A model generated the notes under the pieces. That model made no database searches, had not been told where the DNA came from, and was given only the letters and a program-made list of their open reading frames with translations. Shown piece after piece: positions 1-6,738 of a stretch of DNA of 12,045 bases. Numbering within the stretch: the first letter of the stretch is position 1; the number at the start of each line of letters is the position of its first letter. The stretch is from Alphaproteobacteria bacterium. Lineage in GTDB: Bacteria > Pseudomonadota > Alphaproteobacteria > RF32 > CAG-239. The DNA lies in contig DPKR01000140.1 in the NCBI GenBank assembly GCA_003542415.1, forward strand, positions 1 through 12,045. The letters run 5' to 3'. The position numbers and the translations under genes were made by a program.

Positions 1-2
1 CG

Positions 3-767
3 CAGATTGCATCGGCAATTATTGGATTTAATGCCTTAAAAGAAGGCGGAAAAATACCAAAGCCTGATGTGCTCATTGTGGCGCGCGGCGGCGGAAGTTT
101 GGAAGATTTATGGGCGTTTAATGAAGAAGTTGTAATACGCGCGGTTTATGAATCGGATATTCCGGTGATTTCAGCGGTGGGGCACGAAACAGACACGATG
201 CTTATTGATTATGTTTCGGATCTTCGGGCACCGACCCCGACGGGAGCTGCCGAATTTGCAGTGCCGGTCAAAACAGAGCTTGAGGCTCAGATCAAAATGC
301 TTGATGCAAGGCGGATAACCGCATTTGCAAGATATATGAGGATCCTAAAAGAAAGGATAGAGGGCTTAAAGCGCGGAATCCCGAATTTGAGCCAGATTTT
401 GGCAGATTTCAGGCAGCGCTTTGATGAACGGGTGGAGCGCTTAAAAAGCAATATGAAAATGATGCTCGATTTAAAGAAAAAAGATGTTTTGGGCATCGGG
501 TTAAAGCCGTATTATATTCAAAACCTGATTGAAAAGAAAAAAGTTCAGGTTGAGCATTTGCAGGCAAGACTTGAAAGTGTTTCAATCGAACAGGTTTTAA
601 AGCGAGGGTTTGCTTGGGTGACGGACAGGCACTTCAAAACAATTTATGATGCAACAAAGGCAAAAAGGGCAGGCGAGCTCAATGTGCGCTTTGTTGACGG
701 GATTGTGAAAACAAAAGTGGTGGAGGAAAGAGATGCGTTGCAGATTGATTTGTTTGATAATGAGTAG
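3..767 (+). CDS. xseA: Exodeoxyribonuclease VII large subunit, C-terminal part (5' truncated by the window)
   Basis: The reading frame is open from base 3, the first complete codon, to a TAG at 765-767, leaving 254 residues of a protein usually 400-450 long. The visible part holds the conserved core of the catalytic domain, [19 protein letters not shown] followed by [27 protein letters not shown], both typical of XseA. Next come a long charged helical stretch, expected to form the coiled coil that binds small XseB subunits, and the short C-terminal beta domain (GFAWVTD...[11 protein letters not shown]). The enzyme degrades single-stranded DNA to oligonucleotides in mismatch repair and recombination. 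The N-terminal OB-fold lies outside the window. A GTG at 69 could pose as a start, but the frame matches XseA upstream of it, so it is internal. The last 35 bases overlap the next gene. Confidence 0.95.
   Translation, partial: QIASAIIGFNALKEGGKIPKPDVLIVARGGGSLEDLWAFNEEVVIRAVYESDIPVISAVGHETDTMLIDYVSDLRAPTPTGAAEFAVPVKTELEAQIKMLDARRITAFARYMRILKERIEGLKRGIPNLSQILADFRQRFDERVERLKSNMKMMLDLKKKDVLGIGLKPYYIQNLIEKKKVQVEHLQARLESVSIEQVLKRGFAWVTDRHFKTIYDATKAKRAGELNVRFVDGIVKTKVVEERDALQIDLFDNE
722..726 (+). promoter_or_regulatory. Ribosome binding site for the M23 peptidase gene, inside xseA
   Basis: GGAGG lies 6 bases before the ATG at 733, within the xseA coding sequence. It is a strong Shine-Dalgarno match. 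It decides the start of the downstream gene, which would otherwise have to begin after the xseA stop and lose its signal peptide. Confidence 0.75.
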
Positions 768-1488
768 TTTGTTTTTTGCCTCAAATGCGCAAGCACTTGA
801 GATTTGCGGCGACTTAAAACAAGGCGAAGTTTTGCTCATCAAAGATGGGGAGAAAACATCGCTTTTGGCATTAAGGCGCGATGAAAAATCACCATATCAA
901 TTTGGCAAAATTAAGTTTGATGTTGAAAAAACAAAATGGGATGTGCAATCAATCAAGGGCGTTGCACAAAGCAAGGTAACGCCTTCAAAAAAAGATGAAG
1001 CGGAAATTGCGCGCGAAAGAGCGGATGTCGGCAAAGCTTTGACTTTCAAAGACGGCACGCGCCATGATTGGCAAAAAGGATTTATATTGCCTGTTGAAGG
1101 TGTTATTTCGGGGCATTTCGGCAATCAACGTATTTTTAACGGTGTTCCGAAAAATCCACACACGGGAACAGACATTGCAGCACCTGAAGGAACAGAGGTG
1201 AGAGCTTCTTCCGGCGGCAAAGTGACGCTGGCCGGCGGGAATTATTTTTATAGCGGAAATATGGTGATTTTAGACCATGGCGATGGTTTGCAGACAATTT
1301 ATGCGCACTTAAAAGAAGCAAAAGTTAAAGCAGGTGATGAGGTCAAACAAGGCGATGTGATAGGAATAGTCGGCAAAACGGGGCGTGCCACGGGGCCGCA
1401 TTTGCACTGGGGGGCATCGCTTGGCAATATCCGTTTCAGGCCGCATTCGCTATTGGATTTGAATAATAAAAAGTGTAGGAGTTTTTGA
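733..1488 (+). CDS. Secreted M23/LytM-family metallopeptidase
   Basis: This 251-residue protein begins with a short, uncharged-core signal peptide (residues 1 to about 21, cleavage likely after NAQA), so it should act in the periplasm. Residues about 120-243 form a LytM/M23 domain. The ligand motif HTGTD is at 143-147, AHL has H192, and HLHW has H223 and H225. By family knowledge H143, D147 and H225 bind zinc while H192 and H223 are catalytic. All are present, so it should be an active endopeptidase on peptidoglycan cross-links, or an EnvC/NlpD-like regulator that kept its residues. Residues about 22-118 are a poorly conserved N-terminal region without LysM repeats. The gene overlaps xseA by 35 bases and ends 3 bases before uppP, which suggests one transcript. 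The exact substrate is not readable from the sequence. Confidence 0.9.
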   Translation: MRCRLICLIMSSLFFASNAQALEICGDLKQGEVLLIKDGEKTSLLALRRDEKSPYQFGKIKFDVEKTKWDVQSIKGVAQSKVTPSKKDEAEIARERADVGKALTFKDGTRHDWQKGFILPVEGVISGHFGNQRIFNGVPKNPHTGTDIAAPEGTEVRASSGGKVTLAGGNYFYSGNMVILDHGDGLQTIYAHLKEAKVKAGDEVKQGDVIGIVGKTGRATGPHLHWGASLGNIRFRPHSLLDLNNKKCRSF

Positions 1489-1491
1489 TCT

Positions 1492-2289
1492 ATGGCACTA
1501 TGGCATATTATCGCTCTTGCGATTGTTCAAGGTTTGACGGAGTTTTTGCCTGTTTCATCATCGGGGCATTTGATTTTGTTTTCAAGATTGACGAATTTAC
1601 AAGATCAGGGCGTGGGGATTGATGTGGCACTGCATATCGGTTCGCTTTTTGCGGTAGTGATTTATTTCAGGCACGAGATAATAGAGATGATCAAAGAACT
1701 CTTTGCCGCAAAGTTAAAACCTGATTTTTCAAAGCCGTATAACAGGTTGGCATATTTGCTCTTAATTGCTTCTGTTCCGGCGCTGATTGCGGGATTTTGT
1801 TTGCGAAATTTCGGAATGGAATTTTTGCGCAATCCGAAGATTATCGGTTGCACTATTTTGTTTTATGGGCTTGTGCTTTATTTTGCCGACAGATTTTTTA
1901 ACAGCAGGCGCGATTTGAGAGACATTAAAATCAAAGATGCAATATTGATCGGTTTGGCACAATGTTTGGCGCTTGTTCCGGGGACATCACGCTCAGGGAT
2001 CACCATCACAATGGGGCGGTTTTTGAAAATCAGCCGTGTGGATGCAGCAAAATTTTCGATGATGCTTTCAATTCCGGTGATTGCGGCGGCAGGGTGCTTG
2101 GAAGGATACAGGCTTTTTGCACAAGGAAACATCAGCGAGATTTTGGCAGCCTTTGATGCGATTTTCTACTCATTTATTGCCTCTTATGTTGTGATTTATT
2201 TGATGATGAAATGGCTTCAAAAGTGGACCTATTTGCCGTTTGTGATTTATCGGGTGATTTTGGGATTGCTCATTTTGGTGCTCGCTTAA
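1492..2289 (+). CDS. uppP: Undecaprenyl-diphosphate phosphatase (UppP/BacA)
   Basis: This 265-residue polytopic membrane protein dephosphorylates undecaprenyl pyrophosphate, regenerating the lipid carrier for peptidoglycan and other envelope polymers. It also underlies intrinsic bacitracin tolerance. Both family signatures are intact. The first is QGLTEFLPVSSSGHL at residues 13-27, fitting the E/Q-xxx-E pattern (Q13, E17) with S23 and H26. The second is PGTSRSGIT at 163-171 with R167, equivalent to the catalytic arginine of the E. coli enzyme. Length matches the family, and hydrophobic segments run throughout. The start is ATG 1492 with AGGAG at 1477-1481, 10 bases upstream. The gene follows the M23 peptidase by 3 bases, so the two are probably co-transcribed. 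No terminator is visible before the tRNA promoter that follows. Confidence 0.96.
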   Translation: MALWHIIALAIVQGLTEFLPVSSSGHLILFSRLTNLQDQGVGIDVALHIGSLFAVVIYFRHEIIEMIKELFAAKLKPDFSKPYNRLAYLLLIASVPALIAGFCLRNFGMEFLRNPKIIGCTILFYGLVLYFADRFFNSRRDLRDIKIKDAILIGLAQCLALVPGTSRSGITITMGRFLKISRVDAAKFSMMLSIPVIAAAGCLEGYRLFAQGNISEILAAFDAIFYSFIASYVVIYLMMKWLQKWTYLPFVIYRVILGLLILVLA

Positions 2290-2301
2290 AACAAAAAACA
2301 G

Positions 2302-2330
2302 TTGACTTTGCGGTAAAAAGTTTTTATTTA
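2302..2330 (+). promoter_or_regulatory. Putative sigma-70-type promoter of the tRNA-Leu gene
   Basis: TTGACT (2302-2307) and TATTTA (2325-2330) are separated by exactly 17 bases. This puts the expected start near 2337, only about 3 bases before the mature tRNA 5' end at 2340. The -35 matches consensus at five of six positions. The position just downstream of the uppP stop supports an independent tRNA transcription unit. Confidence 0.65.
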
Positions 2331-2339
2331 AGTAAATAC

Positions 2340-2426
2340 GCTCCGGTGGCGGAATTGGTAGACGCGCATGCTTCAGGTGCATGTTGGGGGTTCCCAGTGA
2401 AAGTTCAAGTCTTTTCCGGAGCACCA
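2340..2426 (+). tRNA. tRNA-Leu (anticodon CAG), CCA encoded
   Basis: The sequence folds by eye into a complete class II tRNA of 87 bases. The acceptor stem is GCTCCGG (2340-2346) with CCGGAGC (2416-2422), followed by discriminator A and encoded CCA. The D arm is GCG/CGC around a loop containing GG. The anticodon stem is CATGC/GCATG around TTCAGGT, giving CAG at 2374-2376, which reads CUG. The variable arm is long (2384-2398), with stem TGGG/CCCA and loop GGTT. The T arm is GAAAG/CTTTT around TTCAAGT. The long variable arm, discriminator A and CAG anticodon all fit leucine. The T stem is unusually weak: one G-U, three A-U and one G-C pair. Confidence 0.97.
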
Positions 2427-2453
2427 AAAAACTCTCCTTCAGGGGAGTTTTTT
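2427..2453 (+). terminator. Rho-independent terminator after tRNA-Leu
   Basis: The inverted repeat ACTCTCC (2431-2437) and GGGGAGT (2442-2448) encloses a TTCA loop and contains one G-T pair. It can be extended by A-T pairs and is followed by a T run to 2453. It begins 4 bases after the CCA end, so it closes the tRNA unit. Confidence 0.9.
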
Positions 2454-2480
2454 GTTAGCAAAAAATTAAAACAAACGAAT

Positions 2481-2486
2481 TATATT
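2481..2486 (+). promoter_or_regulatory. ampG: Possible -10 element for a leaderless ampG transcript
   Basis: TATATT at 2481-2486 would place the transcription start at about 2493, next to the ATG at 2494, giving an mRNA with almost no leader. That would explain the missing Shine-Dalgarno sequence. No convincing -35 hexamer sits 16-18 bases upstream, so this is only a suggestion. Confidence 0.25.
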
Positions 2487-2493
2487 GCCTTTG

Positions 2494-3756
2494 ATGAAAC
2501 AAAAAATTTTAGACATATATCAAACATATTTTAACAGGAAAATGCTTGTTTTAACGCTTTTGGGCTTTGCTAGCGGTTTTCCTCTTTTGCTTGTTTTGAG
2601 CACTTTGAGCTTGTGGCTCAAAGATGTGAGCTGGAGTTATAAAGCCATCGGCGCAATTTCGCTCGTGAAAATCCCATATGCATTTAAATGGCTTTGGGCG
2701 CCGATTATTGATGGTAAAAAAATCCCGATTCTTTGGCGCATCGGTCGGCGGAAAAGCTGGGGGATTTTTGTGCAGGTTTGTTTGTTTTGTTCAATTTTTG
2801 CAATGTCGCGTTGGCAGCCCGAAATGGGAAAGCTTTATTTGGTGATTGCCGCCGTTTCAGTGAGTTTTTTTTCGGCAACGCTTGATATTGTTTTGGACGC
2901 TTTCAGAGTTGAAATGTTTGCGCGCTCTCCCGACAGCCAAGGCTCAGGGGCGGCGATTTTTGTGTTGGGCTATCGTATCGGTATGCTCTTTTCAGGCGCG
3001 GGGGCGTTGTTTATGGCTTCGGTAATGAGTTGGAACGATGTTTATTTTGTGATGTCGCTCGGAACAATTGTCGGGCTTTTGACAATGATTTTTGCTAAAG
3101 AACCGGTTTTGCAAATAAAAGAAAAACAAAATCAAAAAATATCCGAATTTTTAAAAGAACACGTTATTCAGCCGTTTAAAGATTTTGCAAAACACAAAAA
3201 TTGGAAATGGATTTTGTGTTTGATATTTATTTATCGTTTGTCGGATGCTTATATCGGACCGATGGCGTATCCGTTTTATGATGATATGGGATTTTCGAGT
3301 GTGGAAATTGCATATGTGATTAAAATTTTCGGGCTTTTTGCAACAATTTTCGGCGGACTTTACGGCGGCTTGTTCTTGAAAAAGTGCGGCATATATAAAG
3401 GGTTATATGTTTGCGTGTTTACGCAAGGCTTAACAACGGCTTTTTATGCGGTTCAGGCCTATGCCGGACACAATATCGGTGTGCTTGTGTTGACAATTTC
3501 GATGGAAAACTTTTCTTCGGGCATGGCCACAGCGGCCTTGGTGGCATATATGTCATCGCTTTGTAATGTGGCTTATACGGCGACGCAATATGCGCTTCTC
3601 TCATCATTTTTATCGCTCGCGCGAGACTTTTTTGCGGCTACGTCAGGCATTGTTTTGGAAGCAACAAACTGGCCGATATTTTTCATTATTGCCGGGCTCA
3701 TGTGTTTGCCTTCGGCATGGGTGATAAAGAAAATTAAACAGAGCGAAGAATCTTAA
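2494..3756 (+). CDS. ampG: AmpG-type muropeptide permease (MFS transporter)
   Basis: This 420-residue inner-membrane transporter of the major facilitator superfamily resembles AmpG, which imports GlcNAc-anhydroMurNAc peptides for cell-wall recycling and can indirectly affect beta-lactamase induction. Recognisable AmpG stretches are GFASGFPLLLVLSTL (24-38), LVKIPYAFKWLWAPIID (57-73), DIVLDAFRVE (131-140), and near the C-terminus ENFSSGMATAALVAYMSSL (338-356) and YTATQYALLSSF (361-372). A soluble basic loop at about 203-237 separates the two six-helix halves. It is shorter than the 491-residue E. coli protein, which has extra C-terminal helices. I chose ATG 2494 because it leaves the N-terminal spacing seen in AmpG. 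A TTG three codons upstream is in frame, and neither start has a clear ribosome binding site. The gene follows the tRNA terminator and precedes a separate promoter. Confidence 0.85.
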   Translation: MKQKILDIYQTYFNRKMLVLTLLGFASGFPLLLVLSTLSLWLKDVSWSYKAIGAISLVKIPYAFKWLWAPIIDGKKIPILWRIGRRKSWGIFVQVCLFCSIFAMSRWQPEMGKLYLVIAAVSVSFFSATLDIVLDAFRVEMFARSPDSQGSGAAIFVLGYRIGMLFSGAGALFMASVMSWNDVYFVMSLGTIVGLLTMIFAKEPVLQIKEKQNQKISEFLKEHVIQPFKDFAKHKNWKWILCLIFIYRLSDAYIGPMAYPFYDDMGFSSVEIAYVIKIFGLFATIFGGLYGGLFLKKCGIYKGLYVCVFTQGLTTAFYAVQAYAGHNIGVLVLTISMENFSSGMATAALVAYMSSLCNVAYTATQYALLSSFLSLARDFFAATSGIVLEATNWPIFFIIAGLMCLPSAWVIKKIKQSEES

Positions 3757-3766
3757 AAAAAATAAA

Positions 3767-3795
3767 TTGTATTTTATAAAAATTAAGTGTAAACT
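3767..3795 (+). promoter_or_regulatory. Putative promoter of the pentapeptide-rarA-rluC-asmA operon
   Basis: TTGTAT (3767-3772) and TAAACT (3790-3795) are separated by 17 bases in the 70-base, AT-rich gap after ampG. The expected start near 3802 gives a leader of about 25 bases before the GTG at 3827. No terminator hairpin is visible in this gap, so some read-through from ampG is also possible. Confidence 0.5.
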
Positions 3796-3826
3796 CTAAA
3801 TCGGATTTTAACTGAAGGGTAAAGCT

Positions 3827-5056
3827 GTGTCTGAAGGCGAAAGTAAAACAGCTTTTCATATTGCCTCGCTGCGTGAGAAAGTCAAAGACGCTAAAGAAGG
3901 CAAAAAAGAAGAGTTTGATTTGGATAAGCTCTATGAAAATAATTTTTCATGGTCGGCTATTTCTGAATTGACAGCAAAGGAAGAAGACACAAAAGCGTTG
4001 CTTAAAAAAGTCAGACGTCTTAATGGTGGGGCTGATTATTCCGGGCAAATTCTGACAGGATCAAAACACGCCGGCGAAGATTTTAAAAACGCGGATTTTT
4101 CCGGTGCGGATTTAAGAGATGCTGATTTTAAAGGCGCAAATATGGAAGGTGCCGACTTTTCAAGCGCTGATTTGTCGGGCGCTGATTTGTCGGGTGCAAA
4201 CTTAAATCAGGCCGTTTTTTCCGGCGCAACCTTGAAAGGCACAAACTTTACGGGCGCCAAAATGAACGGCGTGACCTTAAAAGATGCCGATATTGAAGAT
4301 GCGATTTTGCTCGATGTTGAAATGGACCAGATTGCTTTGCAGGAACTGCAGGATTTGGTTGAATTTTTGGCAATCTACTACCCTCATAAATTAAACTTAC
4401 GGCGCATTAACTTAACGCTTTTGGATTTATCGAAAATCGATTTGTCGCAGCTTGATTTGAGAGGTGTTGACTTTACGGGATGCAACTTTACGGGCGTAAA
4501 TATTTATGAGCTTGATTTAAGCGAATGCATTATTTCACAAGCGCAAATCGAACAAGCTTTAGGCAGGCCCGTGACGCCGAAGGAATTAAAAGAAATTTTA
4601 GCACCGAAGAAAAAGAAGAAAAAACTGAAAGGTATTGATTTGACGGAGTTTTTCTTCGCTGTCGGTCCGGCCGGTGTTTGGGATGCTTCAAAGCACCCGG
4701 GTGTTAGGATTGAAGATATTATGCGCGCAGGCAAAAAGCTCTATGATATGTTCTTAAAGCGCCAAGACAGTGATGAGGAAATTTTGGATAAATTCCACAA
4801 CAGAGGGATGAAAACGGAAGAAGAAAAACTAAAAGAACGTCAGGAACGTATGAGAAAACAGCTCGAAGAAAAGAAGCTGGAAATCAGAAAAGAAAAAGAC
4901 GAGCAGGAATATCAGAAAAATTTGAGAAGCGGTCAGATCAAAGATGAGCAAAAGGCAAAGCAAGACAGAATAAAAGAAGAAATCATTAAAAGAAAAATGC
5001 AAGAAAAAATGGCGGAACGTTCGTATAGATTCGGTCGGGATCAAAGGGGAAGATAA
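3827..5056 (+). CDS. Pentapeptide-repeat protein with a charged C-terminal helix, function unknown
   Basis: This 409-residue soluble protein lacks a signal peptide and membrane segments. Residues 1-80 are charged and unrecognised. Residues about 86-161 form a first run of roughly 15 pentapeptide repeats (A-D/N-L/F-x-G), and residues about 191-236 form a second, more degenerate run. Each run should make a right-handed quadrilateral beta-helix. They are separated by about 30 residues that look helical (LQELQDLVEFLAIYYPH). A PKKKKKKLKG linker sits at 260-269, followed by a unique segment (about 270-315) and a long Lys/Glu/Gln-rich coiled-coil-like helix (about 328-398). The C-terminus is RDQRGR. 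GTG 3827 is chosen because GAAGGG lies 7 bases upstream. rarA begins 3 bases after the stop. I do not recognise a function. The Qnr/MfpA gyrase-binding idea is possible for the fold but not supported by the interrupted repeats and extra domains. Confidence 0.88.
   Translation: MSEGESKTAFHIASLREKVKDAKEGKKEEFDLDKLYENNFSWSAISELTAKEEDTKALLKKVRRLNGGADYSGQILTGSKHAGEDFKNADFSGADLRDADFKGANMEGADFSSADLSGADLSGANLNQAVFSGATLKGTNFTGAKMNGVTLKDADIEDAILLDVEMDQIALQELQDLVEFLAIYYPHKLNLRRINLTLLDLSKIDLSQLDLRGVDFTGCNFTGVNIYELDLSECIISQAQIEQALGRPVTPKELKEILAPKKKKKKLKGIDLTEFFFAVGPAGVWDASKHPGVRIEDIMRAGKKLYDMFLKRQDSDEEILDKFHNRGMKTEEEKLKERQERMRKQLEEKKLEIRKEKDEQEYQKNLRSGQIKDEQKAKQDRIKEEIIKRKMQEKMAERSYRFGRDQRGR
4082..4309 (+). 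repeat. Pentapeptide-repeat block 1 (coding)
   Basis: Fifteen-base units encode the A-D/N-L/F-x-G repeat. Two adjacent copies, 4166-4180 and 4181-4195, differ at a single base (both encode ADLSG), which suggests recent duplication or homogenisation within the gene. Confidence 0.85.
4397..4534 (+). repeat. Pentapeptide-repeat block 2 (coding, degenerate)
   Basis: A second run of about nine five-residue units follows the pattern L-x-x-x-D/N, for example LSKIDLSQLDLRGVDFTG. It keeps the central hydrophobic every fifth residue, but alanine is mostly replaced by larger residues. It is clearly more diverged than block 1. Confidence 0.7.
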
Positions 5057-5059
5057 CAG

Positions 5060-6364
5060 ATGGAAGAAACGTTATTTTCAAGCCAGGTCAAAAGGCCGTT
5101 GGCTGATCGGTTAAGACCAACAAAATTAAGCGAAGTTGTCGGGCAAAATCAGCTCACGGGGGATAATGCGCCGCTAAAACGTATGCTCGAGACAGGAAAA
5201 ATTACCTCTTTCATTTTATGGGGGCCGCCGGGATGCGGGAAAACAACAATTGCAAGATTGATGGCGGAACACACCAACCTTTATTTTGAGCAGATTTCGG
5301 CTGTGTTTTCAGGCGTTGCGGATTTGAAACGTGTGTTTCAATATGCAATTGACAGGCGTGCTAATCAAGGCAAAGGGACGCTTTTGTTTGTTGATGAAAT
5401 ACACCGCTTTAATAAATCACAACAAGACGGATTTTTGCCTTATGTGGAAGACGGCACGATTATTTTGGTGGGTGCAACAACGGAAAATCCGTCATTTGAA
5501 CTCAATGCCGCTTTGCTCTCGCGTTGTCAGGTTTTTGTGCTCAATCGTTTGAATACAGACGATTTTGAAGTTTTGTTAAAACGTGCGGAAAAAGAAGAAG
5601 GCAAAAAGCTGCCGATTGATGAGGAAGCTCGAACCTTTTTGAAAGAAATTGCAGACGGAGACGGCAGATATATCTTAAATTTGGCGGAGAGCGTTTGGGC
5701 TTATGCCAAGCAAGGCGAAATTTTTGATAAAGAAAGCGTGATGAATATTGTGCGCTCACGCGCGCCGGTTTATGACAAAGGGCGCGACGGACACTACAAC
5801 TTGATTTCAGCCGTGCATAAATCTTTGCGAGGCTCTGATGTTGATGCTGCGCTTTATTGGGTGGCAAGGATGTTAACCTCAGGCGAAGATCCGCGTTATA
5901 TTTTGCGCAGGCTTGTTCGTTTTGCAATTGAAGATGTGTCACTTGCCGACCCGAATGCAATTGTTGAAGCCATAGCGCTTTCTGAAACATATGAACGTTT
6001 GGGCTCACCCGAAGGAGATTTGGCGGTGATGCAACTGGCAGCTTATTTGGCAACGGCACCGAAATCTGCCGCCGTTTATAAGGCGATGGATAAGGCTTAC
6101 GGATTGGCGCGGCAAACAGGCTCTTTAATGCCGCCGAAGCATATTTTGAACGCACCGACAAAGCTGATGAAAAACCTAGGCTATCATGAAGGGTATATTT
6201 ATGATCAGGATTTAGAAGACGGATTTTCGGGGCAAAACTATTTTCCGGACGGGATGAAAAGAACGAAGATTTATGAGCCGGTAGAACGAGGGTTTGAACG
6301 AGAAATTAAAAAAAGAATAGAATATTTTGACAATTTAAGAAAAGAAAAGAACAAGAAAAAATGA
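5060..6364 (+). CDS. rarA: Replication-associated recombination protein RarA (AAA+ ATPase, MgsA/Mgs1/WRNIP1 family)
   Basis: This 434-residue cytoplasmic AAA+ ATPase acts at stalled replication forks and on DNA ends. It is related to the clamp-loader subunits and to eukaryotic WRNIP1. Visible motifs are the N-terminal PLADRLRPTKLSEVVGQ (13-29), Walker A GPPGCGKT (55-62), Walker B LLFVDEIHRFNKSQQD (108-123), sensor 1 GATTENPSFE (138-147) and the arginine-finger box LLSRC (152-156). The helical lid and C-terminal tetramerisation region follow, including RMLTSGEDPRYILRRLVRFA and the ending HEGYIYDQDLEDGFSGQNYFPD, both typical of RarA. The length is normal for the family. ATG 5060 has AGGGGA at 5045-5050, formed by the 3' end of the pentapeptide gene. 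The stop overlaps the next start in ATGA, so the two are probably coupled translationally. Confidence 0.97.
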   Translation: MEETLFSSQVKRPLADRLRPTKLSEVVGQNQLTGDNAPLKRMLETGKITSFILWGPPGCGKTTIARLMAEHTNLYFEQISAVFSGVADLKRVFQYAIDRRANQGKGTLLFVDEIHRFNKSQQDGFLPYVEDGTIILVGATTENPSFELNAALLSRCQVFVLNRLNTDDFEVLLKRAEKEEGKKLPIDEEARTFLKEIADGDGRYILNLAESVWAYAKQGEIFDKESVMNIVRSRAPVYDKGRDGHYNLISAVHKSLRGSDVDAALYWVARMLTSGEDPRYILRRLVRFAIEDVSLADPNAIVEAIALSETYERLGSPEGDLAVMQLAAYLATAPKSAAVYKAMDKAYGLARQTGSLMPPKHILNAPTKLMKNLGYHEGYIYDQDLEDGFSGQNYFPDGMKRTKIYEPVERGFEREIKKRIEYFDNLRKEKNKKK

Positions 6365-6738
6365 GTGAAAAAAAAGAATTAAAAAAGGTTATCATCTCAG
6401 AAAAAACAGCAGAGCAAATGCCGCCTGAATTTTGGGAAAAACTTCAAAAAGAAAATAATGTGCAAATCATTATGGTTGGAAATGATTTGATTTCTGACGC
6501 AAAGATGATTGCCCGAAAGGAGCAGGCATCTCTCATTATTTTGGGCGCTGATGAGCAAAAATCATTAGAAGAGCTGATGGATGAAACGGCGGCGAAAATG
6601 CCGGAGGTTTTGGAAATTCAAAGTTTGCCGAAGCTAGATGATATTAAATTTATGGAGCCGAAAAAAAAGAAAAAAGTCAAGCCTTATGTGCCAAAAACAA
6701 TCGGCAGGCCGATAAACAAAAGGCAAGGGGGAAGATAA
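6361..6738 (+). CDS. Hypothetical 125-residue protein between rarA and rluC, unrecognised
   Basis: I do not recognise this family. The N-terminal about 95 residues alternate predicted strands (KKVIIS, VQIIMVG, ASLIILG, PEVLEIQ) with amphipathic helices, the pattern of a small alpha/beta (Rossmann-like) domain. The last 25 or so residues form a polybasic tail with PKKKKKVKPYVPK at 100-112, ending NKRQGGR, and are probably disordered. There is no signal peptide or membrane segment. It is very likely a real gene: its start overlaps the rarA stop by 4 bases, its stop directly abuts the rluC start, and codon use matches its neighbours. Its own ribosome binding site is poor (an A-rich stretch), so expression may depend on rarA translation. 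In the alphaproteobacterial arrangement I remember, crcB can sit here, but this protein is soluble and unrelated to CrcB. Confidence 0.85.
   Translation: MSEKKELKKVIISEKTAEQMPPEFWEKLQKENNVQIIMVGNDLISDAKMIARKEQASLIILGADEQKSLEELMDETAAKMPEVLEIQSLPKLDDIKFMEPKKKKKVKPYVPKTIGRPINKRQGGR

Noticed and set aside
2340-2426. tRNA-Leu as an integration site for a mobile element
   Set aside because: I saw no repeat of the tRNA 3' end, integrase or foreign cargo nearby. The following genes are chromosomal in character.
3757-3826. Terminator between ampG and the pentapeptide gene
   Set aside because: The gap is AT-rich without a GC-containing inverted repeat; only a promoter-like pair is supportable.
4079-4534. 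Qnr/MfpA-type quinolone-resistance protein
   Set aside because: The fold is shared, but the repeats are interrupted, the protein is about twice as long, and it carries extra N-terminal and coiled-coil regions not found in Qnr.
5541-6161. 206-codon open frame on the minus strand opposite rarA
   Set aside because: It lies opposite the conserved rarA coding sequence, its composition is biased, and I recognise no domain.
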